Notes: generated by a model from the sequence alone, not told the origin. A stretch of DNA of 64,000 nucleotides from Sphingomonadales bacterium (GCA_022844405.1 JALHLV010000018.1:1-64000), one strand, 5' to 3'. Shown: positions 11,870-20,359, numbered from the stretch's first letter. Numbers and translations: made by a program.

Positions 11870-11945
11870 GGGCCTGTAGCTCAATGGTTAGAGCCGGCCG
11901 CTCATAACGGTCTGGTTGCAGGTTCGAGTCCTGCCAGGCCCACCA
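11870..11945 (+). tRNA. tRNA-Ile (anticodon CAT, lysidine-type)
   Basis: A 76-nt cloverleaf is visible: acceptor GGGCCTG pairs with CAGGCCC, D-stem GCTC/GAGC, anticodon stem GGCCG/CGGTC with loop CTCATAA (anticodon CAT), T-stem GCAGG/CCTGC, discriminator A and an encoded CCA. The acceptor and the TGGT variable region look like the minor tRNA-Ile whose C34 is modified to lysidine by TilS so that it reads AUA. It does not resemble elongator tRNA-Met. Automatic tools often label this gene tRNA-Met. Confidence 0.92.
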
Positions 11946-12063
11946 CGCTTCGCCCTTACGGGCTTCGCGTGGCGCAGCCAGGCGGAACCGTTAGGCCGAA
12001 GCAGTGCCCGGCGTAGCTGGAGCGCAGCGGAAGCGAAGACGGGTTTCGCGAAGACGCAGCCGT

Positions 12064-13947
12064 CTAGTCGCCGTCCGGCGCTTCCGGCTTGGCTAGGATT
12101 TCCTCCAGCGCACGGCCTGGTTCTTGTCGTACAGTCATGAGCGTGCCCGATGGCAGCCCCTCGATCCCGGTTGCCGCGACCACTTCGTCCGCATGGGGCA
12201 GCAGTCGCGCCAGGGCGTCGCGCCGGTCCAGGCAATCGGCCTCGATGATCACCCGTCGGCAGCGGCCGAACGGCAGGCCGTCGCGCATGATGTCGTCGGG
12301 AGTCAGGTGCACGATGGCAGCGTCGATCGGCCGCTGGCGCAGCAGCATGCGCGCCGCGGTGAAGCCGTCGGGCTGCGGCGGCGCCCAGCGCTCGTCGCCG
12401 ATCCAGATGCCGCGGGCCGACGCATAGCCGATCGCCGCGCCGGCCGGCAGGCGCGGAGGCGACGCCGGCGTTTGCGTGGACAGGTGAAGCCAGACCGGGG
12501 CGCTGTGATCGGGCCCCAATAGCGCCCGCAGAATGTCCGCATAGACCGCCGGCGAGCCGGTCATGCTGAGTTGCGGCATGGCATTCACCTCGCAGATCAG
12601 CGCCCCGGTTTCCAGCCATGACCTGGCCAGGTCGGCCATGATGAGATCGACGCCGACCAGATCCATGCGCAGCGCGGCCGCCGCATGGATGGCGAGCGCG
12701 GCATTGTCGGGATGGATGTCTGCGGGTTTGAAGTAGATCGGCAGGCCGCCGGTGGAGACGTTGGCGCGCCGGCGAAGCGCCACGAATTGATCCGCCGGAA
12801 CGACGGTGTCAGGCGCCATGCCACGCGCCCGCAGCAGCTCGATGGCCTCCTCGTCGAGTGTCAGGAGCCGCCTGCCGAAATCCCGTTCCCGCCGCCGCGC
12901 GCCCTCGTCTCGCAGGTGAATGTCGATCAGTTCGGCGACACTGTGCCGTCCGTCGCCCATGACGCCGCCCGGGCGGCGGCCGAACGCTTGAACCACCGTG
13001 CCGTCCAGCACCACGATCCGGTAGTCGTTGCCCTCGACATGCTTCTCGACCAGGATCGCGTCCGAGAATTCACGGGCCGCGGCGAACGCGGCGCCGACCC
13101 CGGCGTCGTCTGTGAGCCCGGCCACGACGCCGACGCCCTGGTCCCGGTCGGCGGGCTTGACGACGACCGGATAGCCCAGCCGGTGGGCCGCGTCCACGGC
13201 CTGGTCCTGGTTCGCGACGCGGAAATGCGTCGGGGCAGGGAGGCCGGAGTCGCGCAGGATGCTCGCGCAGGTGAACTTGTCGCGCGCGATCATCGCGCCG
13301 ATCGCCGATGTGGTGTCGAGTAGGCTGCTGTACAGCCAGCGGCTGCGCCGTCCCAGTCCGAACGCATGGAGCCCGGGCGCGATGGGCGTTACCGGTATCC
13401 CCGCGCCGTCGGCGGCGCGCAGGAAGCGGAACGTATTGATCCCCGGTTCGACGAACGGGGCGAGGCGGCGCCGCAGCGCCTCGCGCTGCTGGTTCAGTTG
13501 GGCTTCGTCGGCCGCCAGCCCGCCGCGGGCGAGAAAGCTCAGCACGCAGGACCTGACCCAGTTGATCGAGGCGGACGCGGCTTCCTGGGCGACATAGGGC
13601 ATCGCCAGGACGAACCGCTCGGCGTCGCCGGCCGGCGATGCGCGGACGTGCGAGCGCTCGAGGTGGAAACGGGACGCCACGGGTATCTTGTGCCGCCGCT
13701 GTACGGCGCCCGTCCAGTGCAGCACCCGGAAAAGCAGCGCGTAGGCCGTGCCGGCATCCGCGGGAAGAGCCGGAACCGGCTCGCCGACCTGCTCGTCCAT
13801 GGCCTCGTCGAGGACCCGGAAATCAAAGAATTCCGGAAGCCTTGCCGTGGCGCCACCGATGATCGCCGGCTGGGCCAGGCCGAAGACCGGCCCCCGCAAC
13901 GCCGTCCATTCGGGATCGAACAGGCAGGTCGCGTCGGGCCTGGCCAT
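12064..13947 (-). CDS. cyanophycin-synthetase-like ATP-grasp ligase with degenerate Mur-ligase-like tail
   Basis: This 627-residue protein resembles the N-terminal part of cyanophycin synthetase. A non-catalytic N-terminal region (residues 1 to about 215) leads into RSRWLYSSLLDTTSAIG, the conserved entry to the ATP-grasp domain. The ATP-grasp part continues with KFTCASILRDSGLPAP, YPVVVKPADRDQGVGV and the metal-binding CEVNAMPQLS. Residues about 490-600 resemble the middle of a Mur ligase domain (ARGIWIGD, then MRDGLPFGRCR) but lack the GTNGKTT ATP-binding loop. I infer an amide- or peptide-bond-forming ligase with one active site. Its ATG overlaps the TGA of the cupin gene by one base, so translation is coupled. 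Substrates are unknown. Confidence 0.7.
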   Translation of the reverse strand: MARPDATCLFDPEWTALRGPVFGLAQPAIIGGATARLPEFFDFRVLDEAMDEQVGEPVPALPADAGTAYALLFRVLHWTGAVQRRHKIPVASRFHLERSHVRASPAGDAERFVLAMPYVAQEAASASINWVRSCVLSFLARGGLAADEAQLNQQREALRRRLAPFVEPGINTFRFLRAADGAGIPVTPIAPGLHAFGLGRRSRWLYSSLLDTTSAIGAMIARDKFTCASILRDSGLPAPTHFRVANQDQAVDAAHRLGYPVVVKPADRDQGVGVVAGLTDDAGVGAAFAAAREFSDAILVEKHVEGNDYRIVVLDGTVVQAFGRRPGGVMGDGRHSVAELIDIHLRDEGARRRERDFGRRLLTLDEEAIELLRARGMAPDTVVPADQFVALRRRANVSTGGLPIYFKPADIHPDNAALAIHAAAALRMDLVGVDLIMADLARSWLETGALICEVNAMPQLSMTGSPAVYADILRALLGPDHSAPVWLHLSTQTPASPPRLPAGAAIGYASARGIWIGDERWAPPQPDGFTAARMLLRQRPIDAAIVHLTPDDIMRDGLPFGRCRRVIIEADCLDRRDALARLLPHADEVVAATGIEGLPSGTLMTVRQEPGRALEEILAKPEAPDGD

Positions 13948-14591
13948 CACGCGCTGGGGTGTGGATAGGACCCGCGGGGATAGTCGTCCAGGTCGTCCGG
14001 CGCGGGGAACACAAACCCGTCGTCGTCCGGCGCCACATAGCGGGCCATGGCTGAAACCACCGAGAAGCCTTGCCTTGCATTGAACGTATGGGGCGTCCAG
14101 GCGGGCCAGCAGATCATGTCGCCGGGCTCGACGGCGCAGTCGACCACGGCTGGCGTTCCTTTCGCGTCGTCGCGCTTGACGTGGAAGACGGCGCTGCCGC
14201 AAGTCACCAGGGCGATACGGCCCGAATCGTGCTGGTGCGGGGGGCGGTTGAGGTGACGCAGCGCGCCAGTGGCGCACTGTTCCCGCGGCGCCTCGATGTG
14301 GATCGCGCCAGGCTGCCCGGGCACGCCGACCAGCCATTGGCTGCGAAAGCCCAGATGCGGCATGTCATGCGCGTAGTGTGCATCCCGCCGCGCCTGGCGA
14401 GCCGCCAGAAGCCGGAGCCAGGAGGCCGTCCTCGGCGCGCGCAGGATGAAATCGCCGCGGCGCCAGTGGTCATGCACCACCTCCTCGAAGTCGCCTGTAC
14501 TCAACGTACACGACAGGATCGAGCCGAAGAAAGCCGTCGCCCAGCGATCGATCCCGGCGTCGGAGAGCCGATGTGCGGCCAGTTGGGGCAT
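13947..14591 (-). CDS. cupin-domain protein
   Basis: This 214-residue protein has one cupin barrel at residues about 112-185: HQHDSG supplies His119 and His121, and VEPGDMICWPAWTPHTF supplies the second motif with His168. Such a site could hold Fe(II) or another metal, as in small cupin oxygenases or hydroxylases, but no substrate is evident. I chose the ATG at 14591 because the longer ATG at 14648 would leave only 8 bp to the divergent gene. It overlaps the ATP-grasp gene by one base, so the two proteins probably act together, perhaps as ligase and tailoring enzyme. Confidence 0.6.
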   Translation of the reverse strand: MPQLAAHRLSDAGIDRWATAFFGSILSCTLSTGDFEEVVHDHWRRGDFILRAPRTASWLRLLAARQARRDAHYAHDMPHLGFRSQWLVGVPGQPGAIHIEAPREQCATGALRHLNRPPHQHDSGRIALVTCGSAVFHVKRDDAKGTPAVVDCAVEPGDMICWPAWTPHTFNARQGFSVVSAMARYVAPDDDGFVFPAPDDLDDYPRGSYPHPSA

Positions 14592-14656
14592 GTTTTCCGG
14601 TTGGCCTCGGTTGCGAACGGGAATCTTAGGATATATAGCCGGGAACATGCAACGTC

Positions 14657-15529
14657 ATGGCTGAGTGGACCATTCAGGATCTGTTGCCCGCCGGCGCGCC
14701 ACAGCCCCTGGCGCCGGACCGGGGCGGCTACACCTTGACCATGCGCGAATGCAGCGGTTCGGAGGCGGTGCTGGCGCGGCTCGCGGCCGATGCGCCGCAT
14801 GACGGACGCGCGCATGTGGGCTGGGGCAGCTTCCGCAACCTGGACATCGCCGCCGTGAGGCGCTCGTCGTGGCTGCTGCTGCTCGACGTCAACCTGCATC
14901 AGTTCCGGGTCTGGGATGCGGTGCGCGCGGCGCTGCTCGATCCAGCCGCCACCGACGCCGCCGCGTTCGTCGATATCGTCCTGCCGTTGCTGCCGGCCGA
15001 ACCGCGCCTGCGCCAGTTCGCGGCGTCGACCCGCACCTGGCTGACCGGCGACCTGGAGCGGCCGGGAAGCTGGCTGTTCGCCGAACGGCCGGAGCGGTTC
15101 ACCTGGCTGCGCGGCCTGTTCCGCGACGGCCGGGTTGCCGCCGGCTGTCTGGACCTGCGCGGCAGGCCGCGGGGCGACGGCGATCCCTTCGGCGCGATGG
15201 CCGGACGCATGGCGGCCGCGGCGCGACGAGGCGCCGCCGACCTCGATACGCTCTATGTGTCGAACATTCCCTGGATGATGGCCCAGGACCTTGGCTTCTT
15301 CGGCGAGAGCCACCGGGAATTCCTGCCGCCAGGCGCCTTGCGCGCGCTCGATCAGGTGCATTCTAACCTTCGCGCCATCGCGCCGGCCTTCCGGCTGGTG
15401 GTGTCGGCGGCCCATCTCCGGCCCGAGGCCACGCCCGACAATCTGCAATGGCATACCGAGGTGCTGCCGCCTGCCGCGTTCCTCGACGACGCCTACTGGA
15501 ATACACTGGTTCCGGTATCCGCTGGATAG
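14657..15529 (+). CDS. uncharacterised protein, divergent from cupin/ATP-grasp genes
   Basis: I do not recognise this 290-residue soluble protein with certainty. It has no signal peptide and no membrane segment. Features include a hydrophobic strand with acidic turn (SSWLLLLDVNLHQF) near residue 75 and a late motif LYVSNIPWMM near residue 198; the first recalls a Rossmann-type strand as in methyltransferases, but there is no clear SAM loop. Third-position G+C is strong throughout, so it is a real gene. It shares a 65-bp intergenic region with the cupin gene and may be co-regulated with it. The glycosyltransferase gene follows 74 bp later. Confidence 0.65.
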   Translation: MAEWTIQDLLPAGAPQPLAPDRGGYTLTMRECSGSEAVLARLAADAPHDGRAHVGWGSFRNLDIAAVRRSSWLLLLDVNLHQFRVWDAVRAALLDPAATDAAAFVDIVLPLLPAEPRLRQFAASTRTWLTGDLERPGSWLFAERPERFTWLRGLFRDGRVAAGCLDLRGRPRGDGDPFGAMAGRMAAAARRGAADLDTLYVSNIPWMMAQDLGFFGESHREFLPPGALRALDQVHSNLRAIAPAFRLVVSAAHLRPEATPDNLQWHTEVLPPAAFLDDAYWNTLVPVSAG

Positions 15530-15603
15530 GCCATACAGGCTTTCGTTTCGCGCGTTCCTCACGCATAACTATCGTGATGGGCACGACTTCGCCGGAGGGC
15601 GCC

Positions 15604-16737
15604 ATGGATGACCACATCGCGGTCCTCGCGCCGCCGCCCGCCCGCGCGGTGCCCGAACTGACCATCGTCGTCCCCACCTTTAACGAACGCGACAACATCC
15701 GCCCGCTGCTCGACCTGATCGCCAGGGCGCTCGACGGCGACAGCTACGAGGTCGTGTTCGTCGACGACGACAGCCGTGATGGCACGCTGGAGGAGCTCCA
15801 GGCCTTGTCGCGCGCCGATCCCAGGGTCCGCTATATCCACCGCATCGGCCGCCGCGGCCTGTCGTCGGCCGTGGTCGAGGGCATGCTGAGCAGTTCGGCG
15901 ACCTACCTTGCGGTGATCGACGCCGACCTGCAGCACGACGAGACACTGCTGCCGGACATGCTCGCTGTGTTACGCGGCGGCGAGGCCGACGTGGTCGTCG
16001 GCTCGCGCTACGCCGACGGCGGCGGCATTGGCCAATGGGACGGCACCCGCCAGCTCATCAGCCGCGCCGCCACCCGGATCGCCAGGCTGATCATCCGCGC
16101 CGACCTGACCGATCCCATGAGCGGGTTCTTCATGCTGACCCGTGAGGCCTTTGCCGGCTCGGTGCGGAACCTGTCCACCCAGGGCTACAAGATACTGCTC
16201 GACATCTTCGCCTCCCATCCCAGCAGCCTGCGGCTGCGCGAGATTCCCTACGAGTTTCGCATCCGCCAGCACGGCGAGAGCAAGCTCGATGCCCTGGTGA
16301 CCTGGGAATACCTGATGCTGGTCGCCGACAAGCTGTTCGGACGGTTCGTTCCCGTGCGCTTCCTGATGTTCCTGATCGTCGGCGGCCTCGGTGTGTTCGT
16401 CCATTTCGGCGTACTGACGCTGTTGCTGAAGGGCCTGGGGTCGGAGTTCGAGATCGCTCAGACCGGCGCGACCGTCGCGGCCATGACGTTCAACTTCTTC
16501 CTGAACAACCTGCTCACCTACCGCGACCGTCGCCTCAGGGGCTTTTGGCGTGTCTCCGGCGGGCTTGTGAGCTTCTATGCGGTGTGTTCGCTGGGTGCGG
16601 TGGCCAATGTTGGCGTCGCCACCGTCGCGTTCAAGGAGGAGTTCGACTGGCGACTGGCCGCGCTGGCCGGCATCGTCGTCGGCGTGGTCTGGAACTACGC
16701 CGCCACCAGCCTGTTCACCTGGAAGCAGAAGAAATAG
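15604..16737 (+). CDS. polyprenol-phosphate glycosyltransferase (GT2) fused to GtrA membrane domain
   Basis: The 377-residue protein has a GT2 domain (residues about 15-240: LTIVVPTFNERDN, VVFVDDDSRDGT, and the DADLQHDE metal site) like dolichyl- or undecaprenyl-phosphate mannosyl/glucosyl transferases. A GtrA-like domain of about four transmembrane helices follows (FLMFLIVGGLGVFVHFGVL onward). The fusion suggests that a sugar is loaded on a polyprenyl carrier and flipped for cell-surface glycosylation. I chose the ATG at 15604, which has GGAGGG 6-7 nt upstream. It may belong functionally to the preceding cluster. Confidence 0.88.
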   Translation: MDDHIAVLAPPPARAVPELTIVVPTFNERDNIRPLLDLIARALDGDSYEVVFVDDDSRDGTLEELQALSRADPRVRYIHRIGRRGLSSAVVEGMLSSSATYLAVIDADLQHDETLLPDMLAVLRGGEADVVVGSRYADGGGIGQWDGTRQLISRAATRIARLIIRADLTDPMSGFFMLTREAFAGSVRNLSTQGYKILLDIFASHPSSLRLREIPYEFRIRQHGESKLDALVTWEYLMLVADKLFGRFVPVRFLMFLIVGGLGVFVHFGVLTLLLKGLGSEFEIAQTGATVAAMTFNFFLNNLLTYRDRRLRGFWRVSGGLVSFYAVCSLGAVANVGVATVAFKEEFDWRLAALAGIVVGVVWNYAATSLFTWKQKK

Positions 16738-16885
16738 CCGGGGGCTGCTTCTGGTTCGAGCGCGGCACGCTGACGCCGTCGGTGGATCCGCCACGACACC
16801 GCGGCGCGCATCTATCATCTCGACTAACCTGCCCCGGCGGCTAGGATAGGGTTCAGTCGCGCGACGCCGCGCCAGGGGAGAGATC

Positions 16886-17632
16886 ATGTCCATCGACTAT
16901 TTCGACATGACCGGCAAGGTCGTGCTGATCACCGGCGGCAGCCGCGGCCTGGGCCACGCGATGGCGCTGGCCTTCGCCAACCAGGGCGCCGACATCATCG
17001 TCGCCAGCCGCAAGATCGAGGACTGCGAGAAGGCCTGCGGCGAGATCGAGGCGATGGGCCGCCGCGCGTTCGCCCAGGCCTGCAACGTCAGCAGTTGGGA
17101 CGACCTCCAGCGGCTGACCGATGCGGCCTATGGCGCGTTCGGCAAGGTCGACGTGCTGATCAACAATGCCGGCATCTCGCCGGTGGCGCCGTCGTCGCTG
17201 GAGACCACCGAGGCGCTGATCGACAAGATCATGGCGGTCAACTTCAAGGGTCCCTTCCGGCTGATGTCGCTGGTCGGCACGCGGATGGTCGAGGCGGGCG
17301 GCGGCTCGATCATCAATATCAGCAGCATCGGCGCCATCCGGCCCACGCCGCATATCGCGCCCTATGCCGGCGCCAAGGCGGGCCTCAACGCCATCACCAA
17401 GGCATTCGCCCAGGAATACGGCCCCAAGGTGCGGGTCAACTGCATCATGGCCGGGCCGTTCTGGACCGATATCTCGAAGTCCTGGCGCGAGGAGGCGGAC
17501 AAGAACGCCACCAATCCGGCGGGACGCATCGGCCGGCCGCATGAAATCGTCACCGCGGCGCTCTATTTCGGCAGCGACGCGTCCTCGTTCACCACCGGAT
17601 CGGTGATCGCCGTGGATGGCGGCACCACCTGA
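16886..17632 (+). CDS. SDR family NAD(P)-dependent oxidoreductase
   Basis: This 248-residue classical short-chain dehydrogenase has the TGGSRGLGH cofactor loop near residue 14, the NNAG motif, and the catalytic Ser and YxxxK (YAGAK) pair. It ends in the SDR-typical ITxGS-like segment (TTGSVIAVDGGTT). The substrate cannot be assigned. A GGGGAGAG ribosome site precedes the ATG. Confidence 0.9.
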   Translation: MSIDYFDMTGKVVLITGGSRGLGHAMALAFANQGADIIVASRKIEDCEKACGEIEAMGRRAFAQACNVSSWDDLQRLTDAAYGAFGKVDVLINNAGISPVAPSSLETTEALIDKIMAVNFKGPFRLMSLVGTRMVEAGGGSIINISSIGAIRPTPHIAPYAGAKAGLNAITKAFAQEYGPKVRVNCIMAGPFWTDISKSWREEADKNATNPAGRIGRPHEIVTAALYFGSDASSFTTGSVIAVDGGTT

Positions 17633-17767
17633 TCCGCACGGCGGTGGCGCGCCGCCACCCCTTCGGAGCTTTCGACGCTGCGCACGTAACCAAACAGTCA
17701 TATCCGCAGGAAAACTCCTTGCACCTGTGGTACGATTCGGCGGTTGCTTGAGACTCGGGGGAGGAAC

Positions 17768-18193
17768 ATGAAGACACGTCTCTTGCTCGCGCTCGCGGGC
17801 TTGCTGCTCGGTGCCGTGTCGGCCCATGCGGCGTCGATCGATTGGTCGGACAAGAGCGAGCCCGACGCCGTAGAGGCTTCCAGAAAAGCCTGGGCCGACT
17901 CGATCCAGGAGGCGCAGACGGAAGCCGGCACCTCCACCGACATCGCCGCCTTCAAGGTCGACCTGAACGGCGACGGCAAACCCGAGATCGTCGGCCAGGT
18001 AAAGAACAGCTACATCTGCGGCAACGCCGGCCCGTGCTTCTTCGCGATGACCGGCGCCGGCGAGGTCCTGTTCAGCGTCCCTGGTACCGAGAACGCCGAA
18101 ATCCTCGACAGCAGAACCGGGGGCTGGCTCGACATCATGATCAACGAGGACAAGAAGTACCGCTACGGCGGCGGCACCTACCGCAACCAGTAA
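17768..18193 (+). CDS. small exported protein with one EF-hand-like calcium loop
   Basis: The 141-residue protein has a clear signal peptide cleaved after about residue 21 (VSAHA). The mature part contains DLNGDGKPEI, a DxNxDG calcium-binding loop of the type found in EF-hand and VCBS/FG-GAP-like repeats. Two cysteines flank a short loop (YICGNAGPCF) and may form a disulphide. No enzyme family is recognisable. I chose the ATG at 17768, downstream of GGGGGAGG. Confidence 0.7.
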   Translation: MKTRLLLALAGLLLGAVSAHAASIDWSDKSEPDAVEASRKAWADSIQEAQTEAGTSTDIAAFKVDLNGDGKPEIVGQVKNSYICGNAGPCFFAMTGAGEVLFSVPGTENAEILDSRTGGWLDIMINEDKKYRYGGGTYRNQ

Positions 18194-18674
18194 GCGCTAC
18201 CGGTTGCTGTACTGGAGCAGCCCTTCATCGGTTTGCGCGCCGGGCGCTCGCTCGACGTCTCGATGCCATCCAGCCTCAGCCGGCTGCCGCTCATGGCCGT
18301 TCCTGCCCTTTCCGGTTTCGTTATCGGCAAACCCCGTCGCCCCGCTCGCCAATTCAGCATGATGATAATACCGATAGAGCCGTCGATCGACGGAGGGATC
18401 GCTTCACGGCGGGGCACAGGCTAGGATCGCTTGAGGGGAACGGCCCATGAACTTCGTCATCGCATCGAACAGCGAGTCACGGGCGCCTGGCAAACGGCTG
18501 GAGCACCCGCAGGCCGTGCCGCGGAGCGTCTATCCGTCGAACGGCGAAGACCGTTGGATCGACATGAACGAAATCGATCCCAAACTCGCCTGTCGCGGGT
18601 CGTTCTCTAGGCCATGGGAGAGCAGGGACAGTTTGGTCCGGCGTCGGCCGGGGCCGTTTGGACGACCCCGGCCG
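18194..18674. other. gene-poor stretch
   Basis: I see no convincing gene here. It contains a perfect 14-bp palindrome (CCGTCGATCGACGG, 18380-18393), and its right end leads into the hairpin and decayed ligase sequence that follow. The stretch looks like degraded coding DNA rather than a regulatory region. Confidence 0.4.
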
Positions 18675-18682
18675 ACGCTGGA
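18637..18682. repeat. strong stem-loop
   Basis: A 13-bp perfect stem (18641-18653 with 18666-18678) extends outward by four further pairs, one of them G-T, to about 17 bp around a 12-nt loop. It lies at the edge of the acyl-CoA ligase remnant. It has no T-run for a terminator, so it may be a REP-like or mobile-element-derived repeat. Confidence 0.5.
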
Positions 18683-18872
18683 ACTGGATATACGCGACGA
18701 AACCGGAAGTTCCGTACCACAGGGGGAGTTGGGCGAAATCTGGGTCCGGGGCGAACAGGTTTCTGGCACGTATGTCGGCAGGATAACGCGGCGTCGGCAA
18801 GGTTGGTTCCCTCCAAATGACCCCGGAGGAGCGGATTGTGACGCTAATCCATACGTTCAGGGACGCCGCCGG
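18675..18872 (+). pseudogene. remnant of an AMP-forming acyl-CoA ligase
   Basis: In one frame the translation reads LELDIRDETGSSVPQGELGE, then IWVRGEQVSG and GWFPPND, which match the conserved region before the C-terminal lid of AMP-dependent acyl-CoA synthetases (GEIWVRG, GWF-x-T-x-D). The sequence then decays, the tail of the enzyme is lost, and no N-terminal domain lies upstream. It is a fragment of roughly 60 residues of a protein normally over 500. The next gene, an enoyl-CoA hydratase, belongs to the same pathway type. Confidence 0.6.
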
Positions 18873-18913
18873 CGCGAGGCCCGGTGCCTCGCGGCCGTGA
18901 CTCAGGACATGCC

Positions 18914-19978
18914 ATGACCACCACCGCCGATCGACGCGAGGATGCGAAGGACCAGGCCCTGGTCTGCCTCGCCGCCGACCCCGCCGCGCCGGAAATCTTC
19001 TCGCCGGTGGGCGGGCGGCCGGTGACCGTTCTCAATCTGGACGACCTGACGATCGGCTCGTTGCGTGTGGCGGGTACGCCATCGCCACGGTCCGGCGTGA
19101 TGATCGGCGTCGACCGGCGTGGCGCGGTGCCCGATGGCGTCGCCGGCCTGTTCGACGTGCTGCTGACCACGGGCCATGCGCCCGGCAAGGAATGGGTCTG
19201 CGTCGGGCCTGGCGAGATGGACGCCGAGATCGACGGGCTGAATCGCCGCGCGACTGCCACGCCGTTCGCCGCCTCGGTGTTTGCACAGGTGCTGCGCATG
19301 GGCGCCAGCCTGTCCTTCGATGAAGGCCTGATCCTCGAATCCTTCGCCTACTCCACCCTGCTGGCGGGCGGCGAGTTCCGCGCCTGGCGTGCCGCCAATC
19401 CGGCCCGTCACCGGGGCGACGAGCCGGAGCGGCTCGTCGCGGTCGAGCGCGAGCGCGCCCTGCTGCGCATCAGCCTCAACCGGCCCGCCGCCCACAACGG
19501 CCTGAATGCCCGCATGCGCGACCAGCTTGCCGAGGCGCTGCGGGTCGCGATGGCCGACCCGATGATCAGCCGCATTCTGCTCAGGGGCGAGGGGCCGTCG
19601 TTCTGCAGCGGGGGCGACCTCGACGAGTTCGGCGGCGCCACCGACCAGGCGCTGGCCCACGCGGTGCGTATCGCCCGGTCGGTTGCCTCGCTGGTCCACC
19701 GCTGCACCGACCGCGTCTCGGTGCGCCTGCACGGCGCGTGCCTGGGCGCGGGTATCGAGATTCCTGCCGCCGCCGGCAGCGTCACCGCCCACCGGGACGC
19801 GCGGCTGGGCCTGCCGGAAGTGGGCATGGGCCTGATCCCCGGCGCCGGCGGCACCGTCACCGTCCGCCGTCGCATCGGCCGTCACCGCACCTGCTATCTG
19901 GGCCTGTCCGGCCGCCGCCTGACCGCCGAAGAGGCGCTGGCCTGGGGCCTCGTCGACGGCCTGGAGGACGACGCGTGA
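18914..19978 (+). CDS. enoyl-CoA hydratase/isomerase family protein with N-terminal extension
   Basis: The 354-residue protein carries a crotonase domain at its C-terminus (residues about 170-354). The oxyanion-hole motif SFCSGGDL, a GAGIEI segment with one candidate catalytic Glu, and LPEVGMGLIPGAGGT with the second are present, so hydratase chemistry is possible. The first 160 residues resemble a second, degenerate crotonase-like unit without its active-site loops. The ATG at 18914 is preferred over an upstream ATG that overlaps the ligase remnant. A GTG inside its stop codon region begins the next small frame. Confidence 0.8.
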   Translation: MTTTADRREDAKDQALVCLAADPAAPEIFSPVGGRPVTVLNLDDLTIGSLRVAGTPSPRSGVMIGVDRRGAVPDGVAGLFDVLLTTGHAPGKEWVCVGPGEMDAEIDGLNRRATATPFAASVFAQVLRMGASLSFDEGLILESFAYSTLLAGGEFRAWRAANPARHRGDEPERLVAVERERALLRISLNRPAAHNGLNARMRDQLAEALRVAMADPMISRILLRGEGPSFCSGGDLDEFGGATDQALAHAVRIARSVASLVHRCTDRVSVRLHGACLGAGIEIPAAAGSVTAHRDARLGLPEVGMGLIPGAGGTVTVRRRIGRHRTCYLGLSGRRLTAEEALAWGLVDGLEDDA

Positions 19979-20192
19979 ACCGGCCGGTGTCTGCTGACTT
20001 CGAGCGGCGCGGGGCCGCCATGATGCTGCTCGACTTGGTAGCCGACATCTACAACGCCCGCAACGAGCACCTCGACGACGCGCCAGCGCCACGGACGCCG
20101 AGATCATCGAGGCCATCGCCTGCGCCTTCCCGGTCGGCGGCCTCGCGGGCCTCATCACCGGCGTCTCGGCGCTGGTAGAGACGGGGCAATAG
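19975..20192 (+). pseudogene. small gene with a single-base frameshift
   Basis: A GTGA overlap with the hydratase stop starts a frame encoding NRPVSADFERRGAAMMLLDL and more. After about residue 35 the G+C-rich third-position pattern jumps to another frame that continues with SATDAEIIEAIACAF and ends at a TAG (20190-20192). Adding one base near 20085 would join the two into one protein of about 72 residues. I infer a recent frameshift, or a sequencing error. No family is recognised. Confidence 0.45.
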
Positions 20193-20262
20193 GCGCTGTG
20201 TGAAATGCCGATCTCCTTTGTCGAGCGGGTGAGGTATATCTAGGCATTCAGGCTGATAGTTT

Positions 20263-20293
20263 TTGGCATTTATACCAATGAATTAGGTATATT
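20263..20293 (+). promoter_or_regulatory. putative promoter and inverted repeat of the AbiE-like operon
   Basis: TTGGCA (20263-20268) and TATATT (20288-20293) resemble a sigma-70 promoter with a long 19-bp spacer. The perfect inverted repeat TATACC (20271-20276) / GGTATA (20286-20291) lies between and over them, which suits binding by the antitoxin for autoregulation. Both assignments are inferred. Confidence 0.35.
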
Positions 20294-20309
20294 TTTTCAA
20301 ATTGAAATT

Positions 20310-20346
20310 TGTCGGGTTTTTGCATATATTGAATGTCGGGTTTTTG
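20310..20346. repeat. 13-bp direct repeats before the AbiE-like operon
   Basis: TGTCGGGTTTTTG occurs twice, at 20310-20322 and 20334-20346, with a 24-bp period. The second copy ends just before the ribosome site of the antitoxin gene. Direct or inverted repeats in this position are used for negative autoregulation by AbiEi-type antitoxins, so this is a candidate operator. Confidence 0.45.
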
Positions 20347-20359
20347 AGGGGTATTGGTC

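Noticed and set aside
11946-12063. Second tRNA or ncRNA just after tRNA-Ile
   Set aside because: Short self-similar stretches are present, but no cloverleaf or conserved loop can be formed.
18447-18674. Coding start for the ligase-remnant frame
   Set aside because: The frame is open but the residues before the ligase motif show no family pattern; it is treated as degraded DNA.
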